Below are positions 44,749 through 53,846 of a stretch of 64,000 nucleotides of DNA, piece by piece. Numbering within the stretch: position 1 is the stretch's first letter; every line of letters starts with the position of its first letter. The notes beneath the pieces are model-generated. The model was not told the DNA's origin. It searched no databases and saw only the letters and a program-made list of their open reading frames with translations. Source of the stretch: Panacagrimonas sp965216845. GTDB lineage: Bacteria > Pseudomonadota > Gammaproteobacteria > Nevskiales > Nevskiaceae. The stretch is taken from NCBI GenBank assembly GCA_965216845.1, contig OZ244200.1:2418001-2482000 (forward strand). Direction: 5' to 3'. Both the position numbers and the translations under genes were made by a program.

Positions 44749-45081
44749 ATGCTGACACGCGACGCCCAAACCCAGATGCGCAAGGCGCTGACCGTCGCCG
44801 GCCGGCTGCCGATGATGATGCGGCGGCAATCCGGCCACAGCCAGCGGTCCGGCACCCGTGCGCGCGGCCATGCCGTCGCCGACATGACCAAACCCCTGGG
44901 CGTCAAACCCGGGTTCGAGGGCGGCAACGTCTGCCCGCAACACCACGGCGGCTTCGCCTCGGTGCTCCACCTTGAGCATCCGTTCGACCCATTGCGCCGG
45001 CAGCAGACGCCGCCGATCTGCGTCAAGCTGAGCTTTTGCTGCATGGACGCACCCGTGCGCGATCTGCCGAGGCCGTCCTGA
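44749..45081 (+). CDS. Hypothetical 110-residue protein, first gene of a CoA-transferase operon
   Basis: The ORF runs from ATG at 44749 to a TGA whose last base is the first base of the next ATG (TGATG), a typical translational-coupling junction. Third-position GC is high (about 87 percent by my count), which supports coding. It starts MLTRDAQTQMRK and is Arg-, His- and Cys-rich in its second half, without signal peptide or helix. I recognise no family. Its place in the operon, where itaconate-type clusters usually have a hydratase, is suggestive only. Confidence 0.5.
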   Translation: MLTRDAQTQMRKALTVAGRLPMMMRRQSGHSQRSGTRARGHAVADMTKPLGVKPGFEGGNVCPQHHGGFASVLHLEHPFDPLRRQQTPPICVKLSFCCMDAPVRDLPRPS

Positions 45082-46259
45082 TGCTGCCGCTGGAAGGCTT
45101 GCTGGTGGTGTCGCTGGAACACGCCATTGCCGCGCCGCTGGCAACGCGCCACCTCGCCGATCTGGGCGCACGCGTCATCAAGATCGAACGCCCCGAGGGC
45201 GGCGACTTCGCCCGTGCCTACGATCAGCGCGCGCGCGGCATCGCCTCGCACTTCGCCTGGTGCAATCGCAGCAAGGAAAGCCTGACGCTGGATGTCAAGC
45301 ATCCGCAGGCCCATGCCGCGCTGATGAAGCTGGTGTCCGGGGCCGACGTGCTGGTCCAGAACCTCGCGCCCGGTGCCGCCGCCCGCCTGGGCTTGTCGTT
45401 CGAAGCGCTCAGCCCGACGCACCCGCGCCTGATCGTCTGCGACATTTCCGGCTACGGCGACAGCGGTCCCTATGTCGAGAAGAAGGCCTACGACCTGTTG
45501 ATTCAGGCCGAATCCGGTTTTCTGTCAATCACGGGCACCGACGAGGCGGCGGCCAAGGCGGGCAATTCCATCGCCGATATATCCGCCGGCATGTACGCCT
45601 ACAGCGGCATCCTCGCCGCATTGCTGGAGCGCGCTCGCACCGGCCGTGGCCGGCGCGTGGACATCGCCTTGCTCGAATCGATGACCGAATGGATGGGCTA
45701 TCCGCTGTACTTCGGCATGGACGACGCGCCACCACCTCCGCGCACCGGTGCCGCGCACGCCACCATCTATCCCTACGGCCCGTTCTCCGCCGGCGACGAT
45801 GGCAGCGTCCTTCTGGGTGTCCAGAACGACCGCGAGTGGAAACTGTTCGCGCGCATCGTCCTGCAACGACCTGAGCTGGCCGACGATCCGCGCTTTGCCG
45901 GCAACGCCCAGCGCGTGGCGCACCGTGACGAAATCGACGCCGTGGCGACAGAGGCCTTCGCCGGCATCGGGCTGGACGAACTCGTGCGCCGGCTGGACGA
46001 GGCCGGCATTGCCAACGGTCGCATCAACGATGTGCACGCGGTGTGGAAACACCCGCAACTGGCCGCACGGCGCCGCTGGGCACACGTGTCGACGCCCGAC
46101 GGAGACCTTCCGGTGCTGATTCCACCCGGCCGGCGCAATGTTGCCGACGCCCGGCTGGGACCCATTCCGGCGCTCGGTGAGCATAGCCGCGCCATTCTCG
46201 CCGAGCTCGACTACACCGCAGCCGACATCGACCGACTCGCCGCCGACGGCGCCATCTGA
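45081..46259 (+). CDS. Class III (CaiB/BaiF) CoA transferase
   Basis: The 392-residue CoA transferase has catalytic Asp138 in KKAYDLLIQAESG and the family N-terminal block LADLGARVIKIERPEGGDFAR. Such enzymes next to CitE-like lyases convert itaconate, mesaconate or citramalate to CoA esters. It overlaps the preceding ORF by one base and precedes the MmgE/PrpD gene by 12 bases. Confidence 0.88.
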   Translation: MLPLEGLLVVSLEHAIAAPLATRHLADLGARVIKIERPEGGDFARAYDQRARGIASHFAWCNRSKESLTLDVKHPQAHAALMKLVSGADVLVQNLAPGAAARLGLSFEALSPTHPRLIVCDISGYGDSGPYVEKKAYDLLIQAESGFLSITGTDEAAAKAGNSIADISAGMYAYSGILAALLERARTGRGRRVDIALLESMTEWMGYPLYFGMDDAPPPPRTGAAHATIYPYGPFSAGDDGSVLLGVQNDREWKLFARIVLQRPELADDPRFAGNAQRVAHRDEIDAVATEAFAGIGLDELVRRLDEAGIANGRINDVHAVWKHPQLAARRRWAHVSTPDGDLPVLIPPGRRNVADARLGPIPALGEHSRAILAELDYTAADIDRLAADGAI

Positions 46260-46271
46260 CCCCCACCTGCC

Positions 46272-47633
46272 ATGACCCAAGCCCCAAACGAAGCCGGCGC
46301 CACCCTGGCGCGCTTTGCCGCCACACTGAGCCTGTCGCAGATTCCCGAGGCGGTGCGCCGGCGCGCGGAGGATCTGTTCCTTGACTGGTTCGCATGCGTG
46401 CTGGCTGGCCGCCGCGGCGAGCCGGTACAGGCACTGGAGCGCTATGTCGAACGTCATGCGCGCGCCGGCGACGCCGAGCTGCTCACCTCACGCCGATGCG
46501 TGGACCCGCTGTTCGCGGCCATGCTCAATGCCGGCGCCTCGCACATGGTCGAACAGGACGACGTACACAACGGCTCGGTGTTTCACGCCGCCGCCGTGGT
46601 GTTCGGACCGGCGCTGGCCATCGCACAGTCGCGCAACGCCAGCGGTGCGCAGATGCTCGAAGCCATCGTCGCCGGTTACGAGGTGGGCATCCGCGTCGGT
46701 GAATTCCTCGGTCGGTCCCACTACAAACGCTTCCATACCACCGCGACCGCCGGCTGCATCGCCGCGGCCGCCACCGCCGGCCGTCTGCTCGATCTGGACG
46801 CCGAACGCATGCTGTGGGCGTTCGGCAGCGCCGCCACGCAGGCTGGCGGCCTGTGGGAATACCTGAAGGAAGGCGCGCAATCCAAGCAACTGCACTGCGC
46901 ACACGCCGCCATGGCCGGCATCACCGCCGCCGAGCTGGCGGCCGACGGCTTCACCGGCGCCCGACGCGCCCTGGAAGGCACCGGCGGCATGGGCGCGGCA
47001 ATGTCCCAGGACGCTGACCCCGCACGCCTGGTGGACGGCCTGGGTTCACGCTGGACGCTGGCCGAGTCGTCCTTCAAGTTCCATGCTTCCTGTCGCCACA
47101 CGCATCCTGCGGGCGATGCGCTGCTCGCATTGATGCAGCGCGAGGGGCTTGACCACGACGACATCGCCGAAGTGTGCTGCGGCGTGCATCAGAGCGCGCT
47201 GGATGTACTCGGCCCCATCACGCAACCGCAGTCCGTGCATCAGTCGAAGTTCTCGATGGGCACCGTGCTGGGCCTGCTGGCGGTGTACGGCAAGGCGCAA
47301 CTGCCAGACTTCGAGCAGAACTATCTGGAGCCACGCGTGGTCGCCTTGCGCAACAAGGTTCGCATGCAACTGGACCCGGAAGTGGACGGCGCCTACCCCG
47401 CGCGCTGGATCGGCAAGGTCTGGGTCACGAGCACGGACGGCCGCCGCTTCGAGTCGCGCATCGACGAACCCAAGGGCGACCCCGGCAATACCCTGAGCCG
47501 GATCGAGCTGGAGGACAAGGCGCGGCGGCTTGCGGCCTTCGCCGAGGGCGCCAGCCCGACCGAGATCACAAACGTGATCGCGCGCGTGTGGAACCTGGAA
47601 CACGAAGCGCAGCTGCGTCACTGGTTGCCGTGA
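46272..47633 (+). CDS. MmgE/PrpD family protein
   Basis: The 453-residue protein belongs to the MmgE/PrpD family, which includes 2-methylcitrate and cis-aconitate decarboxylases. Landmarks include GASHMVEQDDVHNGSVFHAAAVV and GSAATQAGGLWEY, and HASCRHTHPA late in the protein. Conserved His and Asp residues suggest an active enzyme. In this context cis-aconitate decarboxylase-like activity producing itaconate, or dehydration of a methylated citrate, would fit the C5 pathway; this is inference. Confidence 0.85.
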   Translation: MTQAPNEAGATLARFAATLSLSQIPEAVRRRAEDLFLDWFACVLAGRRGEPVQALERYVERHARAGDAELLTSRRCVDPLFAAMLNAGASHMVEQDDVHNGSVFHAAAVVFGPALAIAQSRNASGAQMLEAIVAGYEVGIRVGEFLGRSHYKRFHTTATAGCIAAAATAGRLLDLDAERMLWAFGSAATQAGGLWEYLKEGAQSKQLHCAHAAMAGITAAELAADGFTGARRALEGTGGMGAAMSQDADPARLVDGLGSRWTLAESSFKFHASCRHTHPAGDALLALMQREGLDHDDIAEVCCGVHQSALDVLGPITQPQSVHQSKFSMGTVLGLLAVYGKAQLPDFEQNYLEPRVVALRNKVRMQLDPEVDGAYPARWIGKVWVTSTDGRRFESRIDEPKGDPGNTLSRIELEDKARRLAAFAEGASPTEITNVIARVWNLEHEAQLRHWLP

Positions 47634-48457
47634 ACGCGCCGCGCAGCTATCTGTTTGTACCGGCCACCGGCTGCGAACGCATCCCCAAGGCGCTGGCCAG
47701 CGGCGCCGACGCCGTCATCGTCGACCTCGAGGACGCGGTGCCGCCGGCGGACAAGGACGCCGCGCGCCGGGCCCTGCCGCAGGCGTTGTCCGCCAAGGCG
47801 CCAGTGCTGTTGCGTATCAACGGCCAGGGCACGCCCTGGTTCGAAGCCGACCGCGCCTTGTGCGACCTGCCCGGTGTTGCCGGCATCGTGCTGCCCAAGG
47901 CCGAGTCGGGCGAGCTGATCGCCGAGCTGCATGCGACCACCGGCCGGATGATTCTGCCGACGATCGAGAGCGCGCTCGGTCTGGCGCGGCTCGACGCACT
48001 GGCCGCGGCGCCGGGCACCGCGCGACTGATTCTCGGCAGCATCGATCTGCGGCTGGACCTGGGCATTCCCGGCGGCGAGCCGGTGCTCGACCCCTACCGC
48101 ATGCAACTGGTACTGGCCTCGCGCCTGGCCGCTCTGCCTCCGCCGGTGGACGGCGTGACGCTGCAATTCGACGCGCCCGAACCGGTTGAAGCCGACACCC
48201 GGCGTTCGGCGGCGCTGGGCTTTACCGGCAAGCTGTGCATCCACCCGCGCCAGGTGGCGCCGGTGCATCGTGGCTTCGCACCGTCACCACACGAGGTCAC
48301 CTGGGCACGGCGCGTGATGGACGCCGATACCCAGGCCGCGGGCCGCGCCGTGGCGCTGGACGGACAGATGATCGACCGTCCGGTAGTCGAGCGCGCCAGC
48401 GCGATCCTGGCACGCGCCACCGCGCCGGTCAGCGACAGTGATCGGAGCGTCTGTTGA
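47630..48457 (+). CDS. CitE-like (HpcH/HpaI family) CoA ester lyase
   Basis: The 275-residue TIM-barrel lyase has SYLFVPATGCERIPKAL, the metal-binding VDLEDAVPPADK, and CIHPRQV near the end, as in CitE/citramalyl-CoA lyases. It would cleave citramalyl-CoA or malyl-CoA to pyruvate or glyoxylate and an acyl-CoA. It starts with GTG overlapping the PrpD stop (GTGA). With the CoA transferase upstream, it suggests C5-dicarboxylate breakdown. Confidence 0.87.
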   Translation: MNAPRSYLFVPATGCERIPKALASGADAVIVDLEDAVPPADKDAARRALPQALSAKAPVLLRINGQGTPWFEADRALCDLPGVAGIVLPKAESGELIAELHATTGRMILPTIESALGLARLDALAAAPGTARLILGSIDLRLDLGIPGGEPVLDPYRMQLVLASRLAALPPPVDGVTLQFDAPEPVEADTRRSAALGFTGKLCIHPRQVAPVHRGFAPSPHEVTWARRVMDADTQAAGRAVALDGQMIDRPVVERASAILARATAPVSDSDRSVC

Positions 48458-48584
48458 ACACTGTCCGCCGGTCAGCGTTGCCGACGGCGGCGTGGGTGCA
48501 ACGTCGGCTGGGAGGCCTTGCAGCGATCCGATGCGCTGGTGCCAGTGCCAGCACCATCACCTGCAAGCACCACAAGGCACAGTG

Positions 48585-49739
48585 ATGGTTTGCCACTGGC
48601 GCTTACTGATATTGCTGGCGACCTGCCTGGGCAGTGCCCTGTCGGGAGTATCGGTGGCGCAGGACGGCGCCGGGACCGCCTCGGTGGCGGCGGAGAATCG
48701 CTTCTATGTATCGCCAATGGCGTCCTACACCATCGCCGACCCCGACCGTGGTACCGACGACGGCATCGGCGGCACGCTGGCCGTCGGCAGGATGTTCGGG
48801 TCGCAGTTCGGCATCGAACTCGAGGCCGTTCACGGTAGCTACGACCCTGATCGGGGCGGTGACACCGCCACCCTGACCGGCGGCGGCCTGCGCGGCGTGC
48901 TGTTCCCGTCGATAGGCAACTACTATGGTCTGCTGGGTTTGGGTTACGGGCGATTCAAGGACCATCCGGGCACGGATACGGCATATGACTCGGTCCTGGT
49001 CACTCTGGGTCTGGGCTATGTACTCGGCCCCTTCGACTTCATCGCCAGCGGCATCTGGCTGCGCGCCGAGGCGGCCCTGCGCAGCGATGTCCACGGCCGC
49101 GACCAGACCGCGGAGCGCCTCAACAACGCGCTCAATGAGGGGCTGTTCAATCTGGGTCTGCTGATCCCCCTGGGAACAACGGCGCAGCCCCCGCCCCCGC
49201 TGGAACCCACGCCGATCAGAATCATCCAGCCCATCGCCACCACCGATAGCGATGGTGACGGCATCGCCGACGCGGCCGACCAATGCCCGGGCACGCCGTC
49301 CGGCGCCAGTGTCGATGGACAAGGCTGCCCGCCAGCGCCGCCAGCGCCGGCCTGTGACAGCGGGGCCGCAGGCATCGAGCTGGGCGGTTGCGAGCCGGGG
49401 CAAACGCTGGTACTGCACGGCGTGAACTTCGCGTTCGACCAGGCCGTGCTCACGGCCAACGCCAGGACCCTGCTCGATCAGCTCGTTCTGGCGCTGAAAG
49501 CATCGCCGCATCTGCGGATCGAAATCGGCGGTCACACCGATGCCCGTGGAGGCGATGCATACAACCAGGCCTTATCCGCACGCCGCGCGCACAGCGTCGT
49601 CGACTATCTGGTCGGCCAGGCGATCGCGCCGCAGCGTCTGCAAGCCGTCGGTTACGGAGAAACGGCCCCGCTTGCCGACAATCAAACCGAGGCGGGCCGC
49701 CAACTCAATCGCCGGGTGGCTTTGCGCATCCTCGAATGA
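48585..49739 (+). CDS. OmpA-family outer-membrane protein
   Basis: The 384-residue protein has a signal peptide (ending VSVAQ), an eight-strand-type N-terminal barrel (about 35-200), a calcium-binding thrombospondin type 3-like stretch (DSDGDGIADAADQCPGTP) and a C-terminal OmpA peptidoglycan-binding domain (HTDARGGDAYN, LNRRVALRIL). It would anchor the outer membrane; a role in hydrocarbon uptake is possible but unshown. The ATG at 48585 is preferred over an upstream opening, because it precedes the signal peptide. Confidence 0.85.
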   Translation: MVCHWRLLILLATCLGSALSGVSVAQDGAGTASVAAENRFYVSPMASYTIADPDRGTDDGIGGTLAVGRMFGSQFGIELEAVHGSYDPDRGGDTATLTGGGLRGVLFPSIGNYYGLLGLGYGRFKDHPGTDTAYDSVLVTLGLGYVLGPFDFIASGIWLRAEAALRSDVHGRDQTAERLNNALNEGLFNLGLLIPLGTTAQPPPPLEPTPIRIIQPIATTDSDGDGIADAADQCPGTPSGASVDGQGCPPAPPAPACDSGAAGIELGGCEPGQTLVLHGVNFAFDQAVLTANARTLLDQLVLALKASPHLRIEIGGHTDARGGDAYNQALSARRAHSVVDYLVGQAIAPQRLQAVGYGETAPLADNQTEAGRQLNRRVALRILE

Positions 49740-49836
49740 TGCCGGCGTGCACCGGCCCGCGCGGCCGGCGCCTGGCAACATCCGCTGCACTTCGTTTTCA
49801 AGCACGTTCAACAAGTAGATCGAGAGACACATCCCC

Positions 49837-52080
49837 ATGACCAAGCTACAGCCCCACCTGAGCCGGACCCGCCAGCTTCTGGCACCGGTCGTCTTCGTCA
49901 CCGTGCTGTCCGCGCTCAGCGGCGCGGCGGCTGCCGCTGCCGGCACCGCCGTCAACGCCGAGCGACTGGCCGCCGCCGATGCCGAAACGGCCAACTGGAT
50001 CCAGCACGGCCGCACCCAGTCCGAACAACGCTACAGCCCGCTCGACCAGATCCATGCCGACAACGTCGATCAGCTTGAACTGGCCTGGCACCTGGACCTG
50101 GGCACCACGCGCGGCCTGGAGGCAACGCCGCTGATCGTCGACGGCGTGCTCTACTTCACCGGCGAATGGAGCGCCGCCTACGCGGTCGACGCGCGCAGCG
50201 GCGAACTGCTGTGGAAGAACGACCTCAAGGTTGATCGCGACCGCGGCCGCTTTGCCTGCTGCGATGTGGTCAATCGCGGCATGGCGATGTGGAACGGCAA
50301 GGTTTACGTCGGCACCATCGACGGTCGCCTGGTCGCGCTCAATGCCGAGACCGGCGACATCGTCTGGGATACGCTCACCGTCGACCTGAAGCACCCCTAC
50401 ACCATTACCGGCGCACCGCGCGTGGTCAACGGCAAGGTGCTGATCGGCAACGGTGGCGCCGAATACGGCGTGCGCGGCTATGTCAGCGCCTACGATGCCG
50501 AGACCGGCGCGCTGGACTGGCGTTTCTACACCGTGCCGGGCGACCCGTCCAAGCCCGTCGAGCATCCGATCCTGGAAAAGGCCGCGGCGACCTGGGACCC
50601 CAGCGGCAAGTATTGGGAAGTCGGCGGTGGCGGCACGGTGTGGGACTCGATGGCCTACGATCCGGAGCTCGATCTGCTGTACATCGGCGTCGGCAACGGC
50701 TCACCGTGGAACAAGCACATCCGCAGCCCTTCGGGTGGCGACAACCTGTTCCTGTCGTCGATCATCGCGCTCAACCCCGATACCGGCGACTACGTCTGGC
50801 ACTACCAGACCACGCCGGGTGACGGTTGGGACTATACCGCCACCCAGCACATGATCCTCGCCGATCTCGAGATCGAGGGCGAGCTGCGCAAGGTGTTGAT
50901 GCAGGCGCCCAAGAATGGCTTCTTCTACGTGATCGACCGCGCCACCGGCGAGCTGCTGTCGGCCGAGAACTACGTGCATGTCTCCTGGGCCGAGCGCGTG
51001 GACCTGAAGACCGGCCGCCCGGTCGAAACCGACAACAACTACAAGGATCGCGGCGTCTACCAGTTCCCTTCGCCCATCGGTGGACACAACTGGCAGCCGA
51101 TGTGCTTCCATCCCGAGACCGGCTACGTCTACATTCCGGCGCGTGAGCTGGCCATGATCTACCGGCACGACGCGTCCTTCGAGTACAACCCGAACTTCTG
51201 GAACGTCGGCATGGAGGTGATGAAGGATGTCACCGTTCCGGCCTGGATGTCCTCGGAACTGGTGAGCAAGGTAGGCGCGGCCACCGCTCAGGGTTTCCTG
51301 CTCGCCTGGGATCCTGTGGGTCAGCGTGAAGTCTGGCGTCACAACAGCCAAAGCCCGTGGAACTCCGGCGCCTTGTGTACCGGCAAGGACCTGGTGTTCG
51401 AGGGCACCGGCCGTGGCTATCTCGACGCCTACCACGCGGCCACTGGCGAACGCCTGTGGCGCTATGACGTGCAGCAGGGCGTCATCGGTTCACCGGTGAC
51501 CTACACCGTGGATGGCGAGCAGTACGTCTCGGTGCTGGTCGGCTGGGGTGGCGCCTTCGGCCTGTCCTTCGGCTTTGCCAGCAACAACCGCGAACCGCTG
51601 TCGACCCAGGGGCGGCTGATGACCTTCAAGCTCGGCGGTCAGGCGCAATTGCCACCAGTGGAACGCCCACGGCGTCTACCCGAACCACCGCCGCAGACCG
51701 CTTCCAGCGACGAGATCAAGCAGGGGTCGTCGCTCTATCACTACAACTGTGTGTACTGTCATGGCCCCGGCGCCATCAGTCACCCCAACCTCGCCGATCT
51801 GCGCTACATGGACGCGCAAGCCCATCAGACGTTCGATGCCATCGTGCTCGGCGGCGCCCAGCGCGACCGTGGCATGCCACCTTTTGCGGGATTGATCACA
51901 CCGGAGGAATCCCGGCTGATCCATGCCTATCTGATCGAACTGGGCCACAACACGCTTGAAAAGGAAGAGGCGCGAGGCTCGTTGTGGTCACGCATCAAGT
52001 CCTGGAGTTACGCCGTGGCCGCCCAGATTGCCGACTGGGGGGTGGGTCTGCTGCGCTGGTTGCGCAGCGCCGCAGACTAA
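49837..52080 (+). CDS. PQQ- and haem c-dependent alcohol dehydrogenase
   Basis: The 747-residue periplasmic quinohaemoprotein has an N-terminal signal/hydrophobic segment, an eight-bladed PQQ propeller with the vicinal disulfide Cys141-Cys142, a PQQ-site TTPGDGWDYTATQ, and a C-terminal cytochrome c domain (CVYCH, Cys638/Cys641/His642, with Met680 as likely axial ligand). It would oxidise primary alcohols, probably alkanols from the hydroxylases. An amphipathic tail follows the haem domain. The following aldehyde dehydrogenase has its own promoter. Confidence 0.92.
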   Translation: MTKLQPHLSRTRQLLAPVVFVTVLSALSGAAAAAAGTAVNAERLAAADAETANWIQHGRTQSEQRYSPLDQIHADNVDQLELAWHLDLGTTRGLEATPLIVDGVLYFTGEWSAAYAVDARSGELLWKNDLKVDRDRGRFACCDVVNRGMAMWNGKVYVGTIDGRLVALNAETGDIVWDTLTVDLKHPYTITGAPRVVNGKVLIGNGGAEYGVRGYVSAYDAETGALDWRFYTVPGDPSKPVEHPILEKAAATWDPSGKYWEVGGGGTVWDSMAYDPELDLLYIGVGNGSPWNKHIRSPSGGDNLFLSSIIALNPDTGDYVWHYQTTPGDGWDYTATQHMILADLEIEGELRKVLMQAPKNGFFYVIDRATGELLSAENYVHVSWAERVDLKTGRPVETDNNYKDRGVYQFPSPIGGHNWQPMCFHPETGYVYIPARELAMIYRHDASFEYNPNFWNVGMEVMKDVTVPAWMSSELVSKVGAATAQGFLLAWDPVGQREVWRHNSQSPWNSGALCTGKDLVFEGTGRGYLDAYHAATGERLWRYDVQQGVIGSPVTYTVDGEQYVSVLVGWGGAFGLSFGFASNNREPLSTQGRLMTFKLGGQAQLPPVERPRRLPEPPPQTASSDEIKQGSSLYHYNCVYCHGPGAISHPNLADLRYMDAQAHQTFDAIVLGGAQRDRGMPPFAGLITPEESRLIHAYLIELGHNTLEKEEARGSLWSRIKSWSYAVAAQIADWGVGLLRWLRSAAD

Positions 52081-52173
52081 CCAACACCGCGCCGATGTCG
52101 GGCGCAGGCGCGCCCTCAAAGTCACTTTGACCGACCACCGGCGCGCCATCGACCCGAAGCCCCAATCACATAA

Positions 52174-52213
52174 CAAACGTTTGGTTGACAACTTGGCCGG
52201 GCCGGTACATATT
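52174..52213 (+). promoter_or_regulatory. Promoter with overlapping palindrome before the aldehyde dehydrogenase
   Basis: The palindrome CAAACGTTTG (52174-52183) abuts TTGACA (52185-52190), which is followed after 17 bases by CATATT (52208-52213). A TetR-like operator just upstream of -35 is likely. A strong GAGGAGGAG ribosome site follows at 52245-52253. Confidence 0.5.
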
Positions 52214-52258
52214 GAACCACCGCTCGGAAATATGTCTCTTTTTTGAGGAGGAGCGATC

Positions 52259-53713
52259 ATGAACGCAGTCACCCCCATTCGCATTGCCGAGCCTGCCGAA
52301 TCACCGGCAGCCGGACCGATCCACCAAGCCTTCGAATCCCAGCGTGCCACCGCCCTGCGCTGGCGGGAATCGACCGCCGAGGAGCGCATTGCCCGCATCC
52401 GCAAACTGCGCGACGCGGTACAGGCGGCAGCCGACGACATCCGCCGCGCCGCCGCCGAAGACTTTCGCAAGCCGCAGGTGGAAGTGGACCTGACCGAACT
52501 GTTCACGGTCATCTCCGAAGCCAACATGGCCATACGCAAGCTTCGACGCTGGATGAAGCCCAAGCGCGCCGGCTTCACACCGCTGATGGCCGGCACTCAG
52601 GGACGTATCGAATACCAGCCGCGCGGGCGCTGCCTGATCATTTCGCCGTGGAACTATCCGGTGAACCTGACCCTTTGTCCGCTGGTGCTGGCATTGGCGG
52701 CCGGAAACACCGCCATCGTCAAGCCTTCGGAGATGACGCCGAATCTGTCGGCGGTGATGCAGAAGATCATCGACCGCACCTTCGCCGCCGACGAAGTGGC
52801 CCTGTTCCAGGGTGATGCCGACGTCGCCAAGACCCTGCTGGATCTGCCCTTCGACCACATCTTCTTCACCGGGGCGCCCGCCCTGGGCAAGGTGGTGATG
52901 GCCGCCGCCTCCAAAAACCTGACCAGCGTCACCCTGGAGCTCGGCGGCAAGAGTCCCACCATCGTCGATGCCAGTGCCGACCTGAAAACCGCTGCGCGCA
53001 ACATTTGCTGGTCCAAGTTCATGAACAATGGCCAGACCTGCATCGCGCCGGATCATATCTACGTCCACGAATCCGTGGCCGATGCCTTCATCGAGCAGGC
53101 CAAGACGCGGCTGGGCGAGGTTTACGGGGCCGACGACGAAGCGCGTCTGAGCTCACCGGATCTGGCCCGCATCGTCAACCAGCGCCACACCGGCCGCGTC
53201 AAAAACCTGCTGGACGATGCGCGAACCAAGGGTGCACGCGTGGTGTTCGGCGGAGAGACGCACGAGGAACAGTGCTACGTCGCGCCGACCCTTCTGGACC
53301 AGGTTCCGGAGGATGCCGCAGTGATGCAGGAGGAAATCTTCGGCCCGCTGCTGCCGATCATCCGTTTTCGTGAGCTGGACGAGGTCGTCGAGCGCATCAA
53401 CGCCGGCGAAAAGCCGCTGGCGCTGTACGTCTGGACGCGTGACCGTGCCCGGGCACGCGCCATTCTTGATCGCACCTCCTCCGGCGGGGCCTGTGTCAAC
53501 AACACCGTCGTGCATGCGCTGCACCCGCTGCTGCCCTTTGGCGGTGTCAACAATTCCGGCATCGGCAGCACCCACGGCGAATTCGGGTTCAGAAGCTTCT
53601 CGCATGCCCGTGCCGTCGCCGACACCCGCATTCCACTCGTTCAGCTGTTCTATCCGCCGTACACCGGGCGCGTGAAATCGCTGATCGATCTGACGTTGCG
53701 CTGGTTCGCCTGA
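52259..53713 (+). CDS. Aldehyde dehydrogenase (coniferyl/fatty aldehyde type)
   Basis: The 484-residue NAD(P)-dependent aldehyde dehydrogenase has catalytic Cys261 in NNGQTCIAP and Glu227 in LELGGKSP, and FFTG at 203-206. The C-terminal part (NNTVVHALHPLLPFGGVNNSGIG) is typical of coniferyl/fatty aldehyde dehydrogenases. It would oxidise alkanals from the alcohol dehydrogenase to acids. It is expressed from its own promoter. Confidence 0.9.
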   Translation: MNAVTPIRIAEPAESPAAGPIHQAFESQRATALRWRESTAEERIARIRKLRDAVQAAADDIRRAAAEDFRKPQVEVDLTELFTVISEANMAIRKLRRWMKPKRAGFTPLMAGTQGRIEYQPRGRCLIISPWNYPVNLTLCPLVLALAAGNTAIVKPSEMTPNLSAVMQKIIDRTFAADEVALFQGDADVAKTLLDLPFDHIFFTGAPALGKVVMAAASKNLTSVTLELGGKSPTIVDASADLKTAARNICWSKFMNNGQTCIAPDHIYVHESVADAFIEQAKTRLGEVYGADDEARLSSPDLARIVNQRHTGRVKNLLDDARTKGARVVFGGETHEEQCYVAPTLLDQVPEDAAVMQEEIFGPLLPIIRFRELDEVVERINAGEKPLALYVWTRDRARARAILDRTSSGGACVNNTVVHALHPLLPFGGVNNSGIGSTHGEFGFRSFSHARAVADTRIPLVQLFYPPYTGRVKSLIDLTLRWFA

Positions 53714-53846
53714 GCCTGACGCTGGTAGCCGCCGGCGCGCCCTTCCCTTCCGGGGGCGGCGCGGACGGCCTGCTGCGGCCGGACGTCACGCGGATGTGCG
53801 CACCTCAAAGCGGCCAATTTTCAACTGCAGATCGTGGAGAACACCG

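Noticed and set aside
44694..45422. 242-codon reverse frame over the start of the CoA-transferase operon
   Set aside because: It is antisense to the clear CoA transferase N-terminus and the coupled small gene, and has no recognisable domain.
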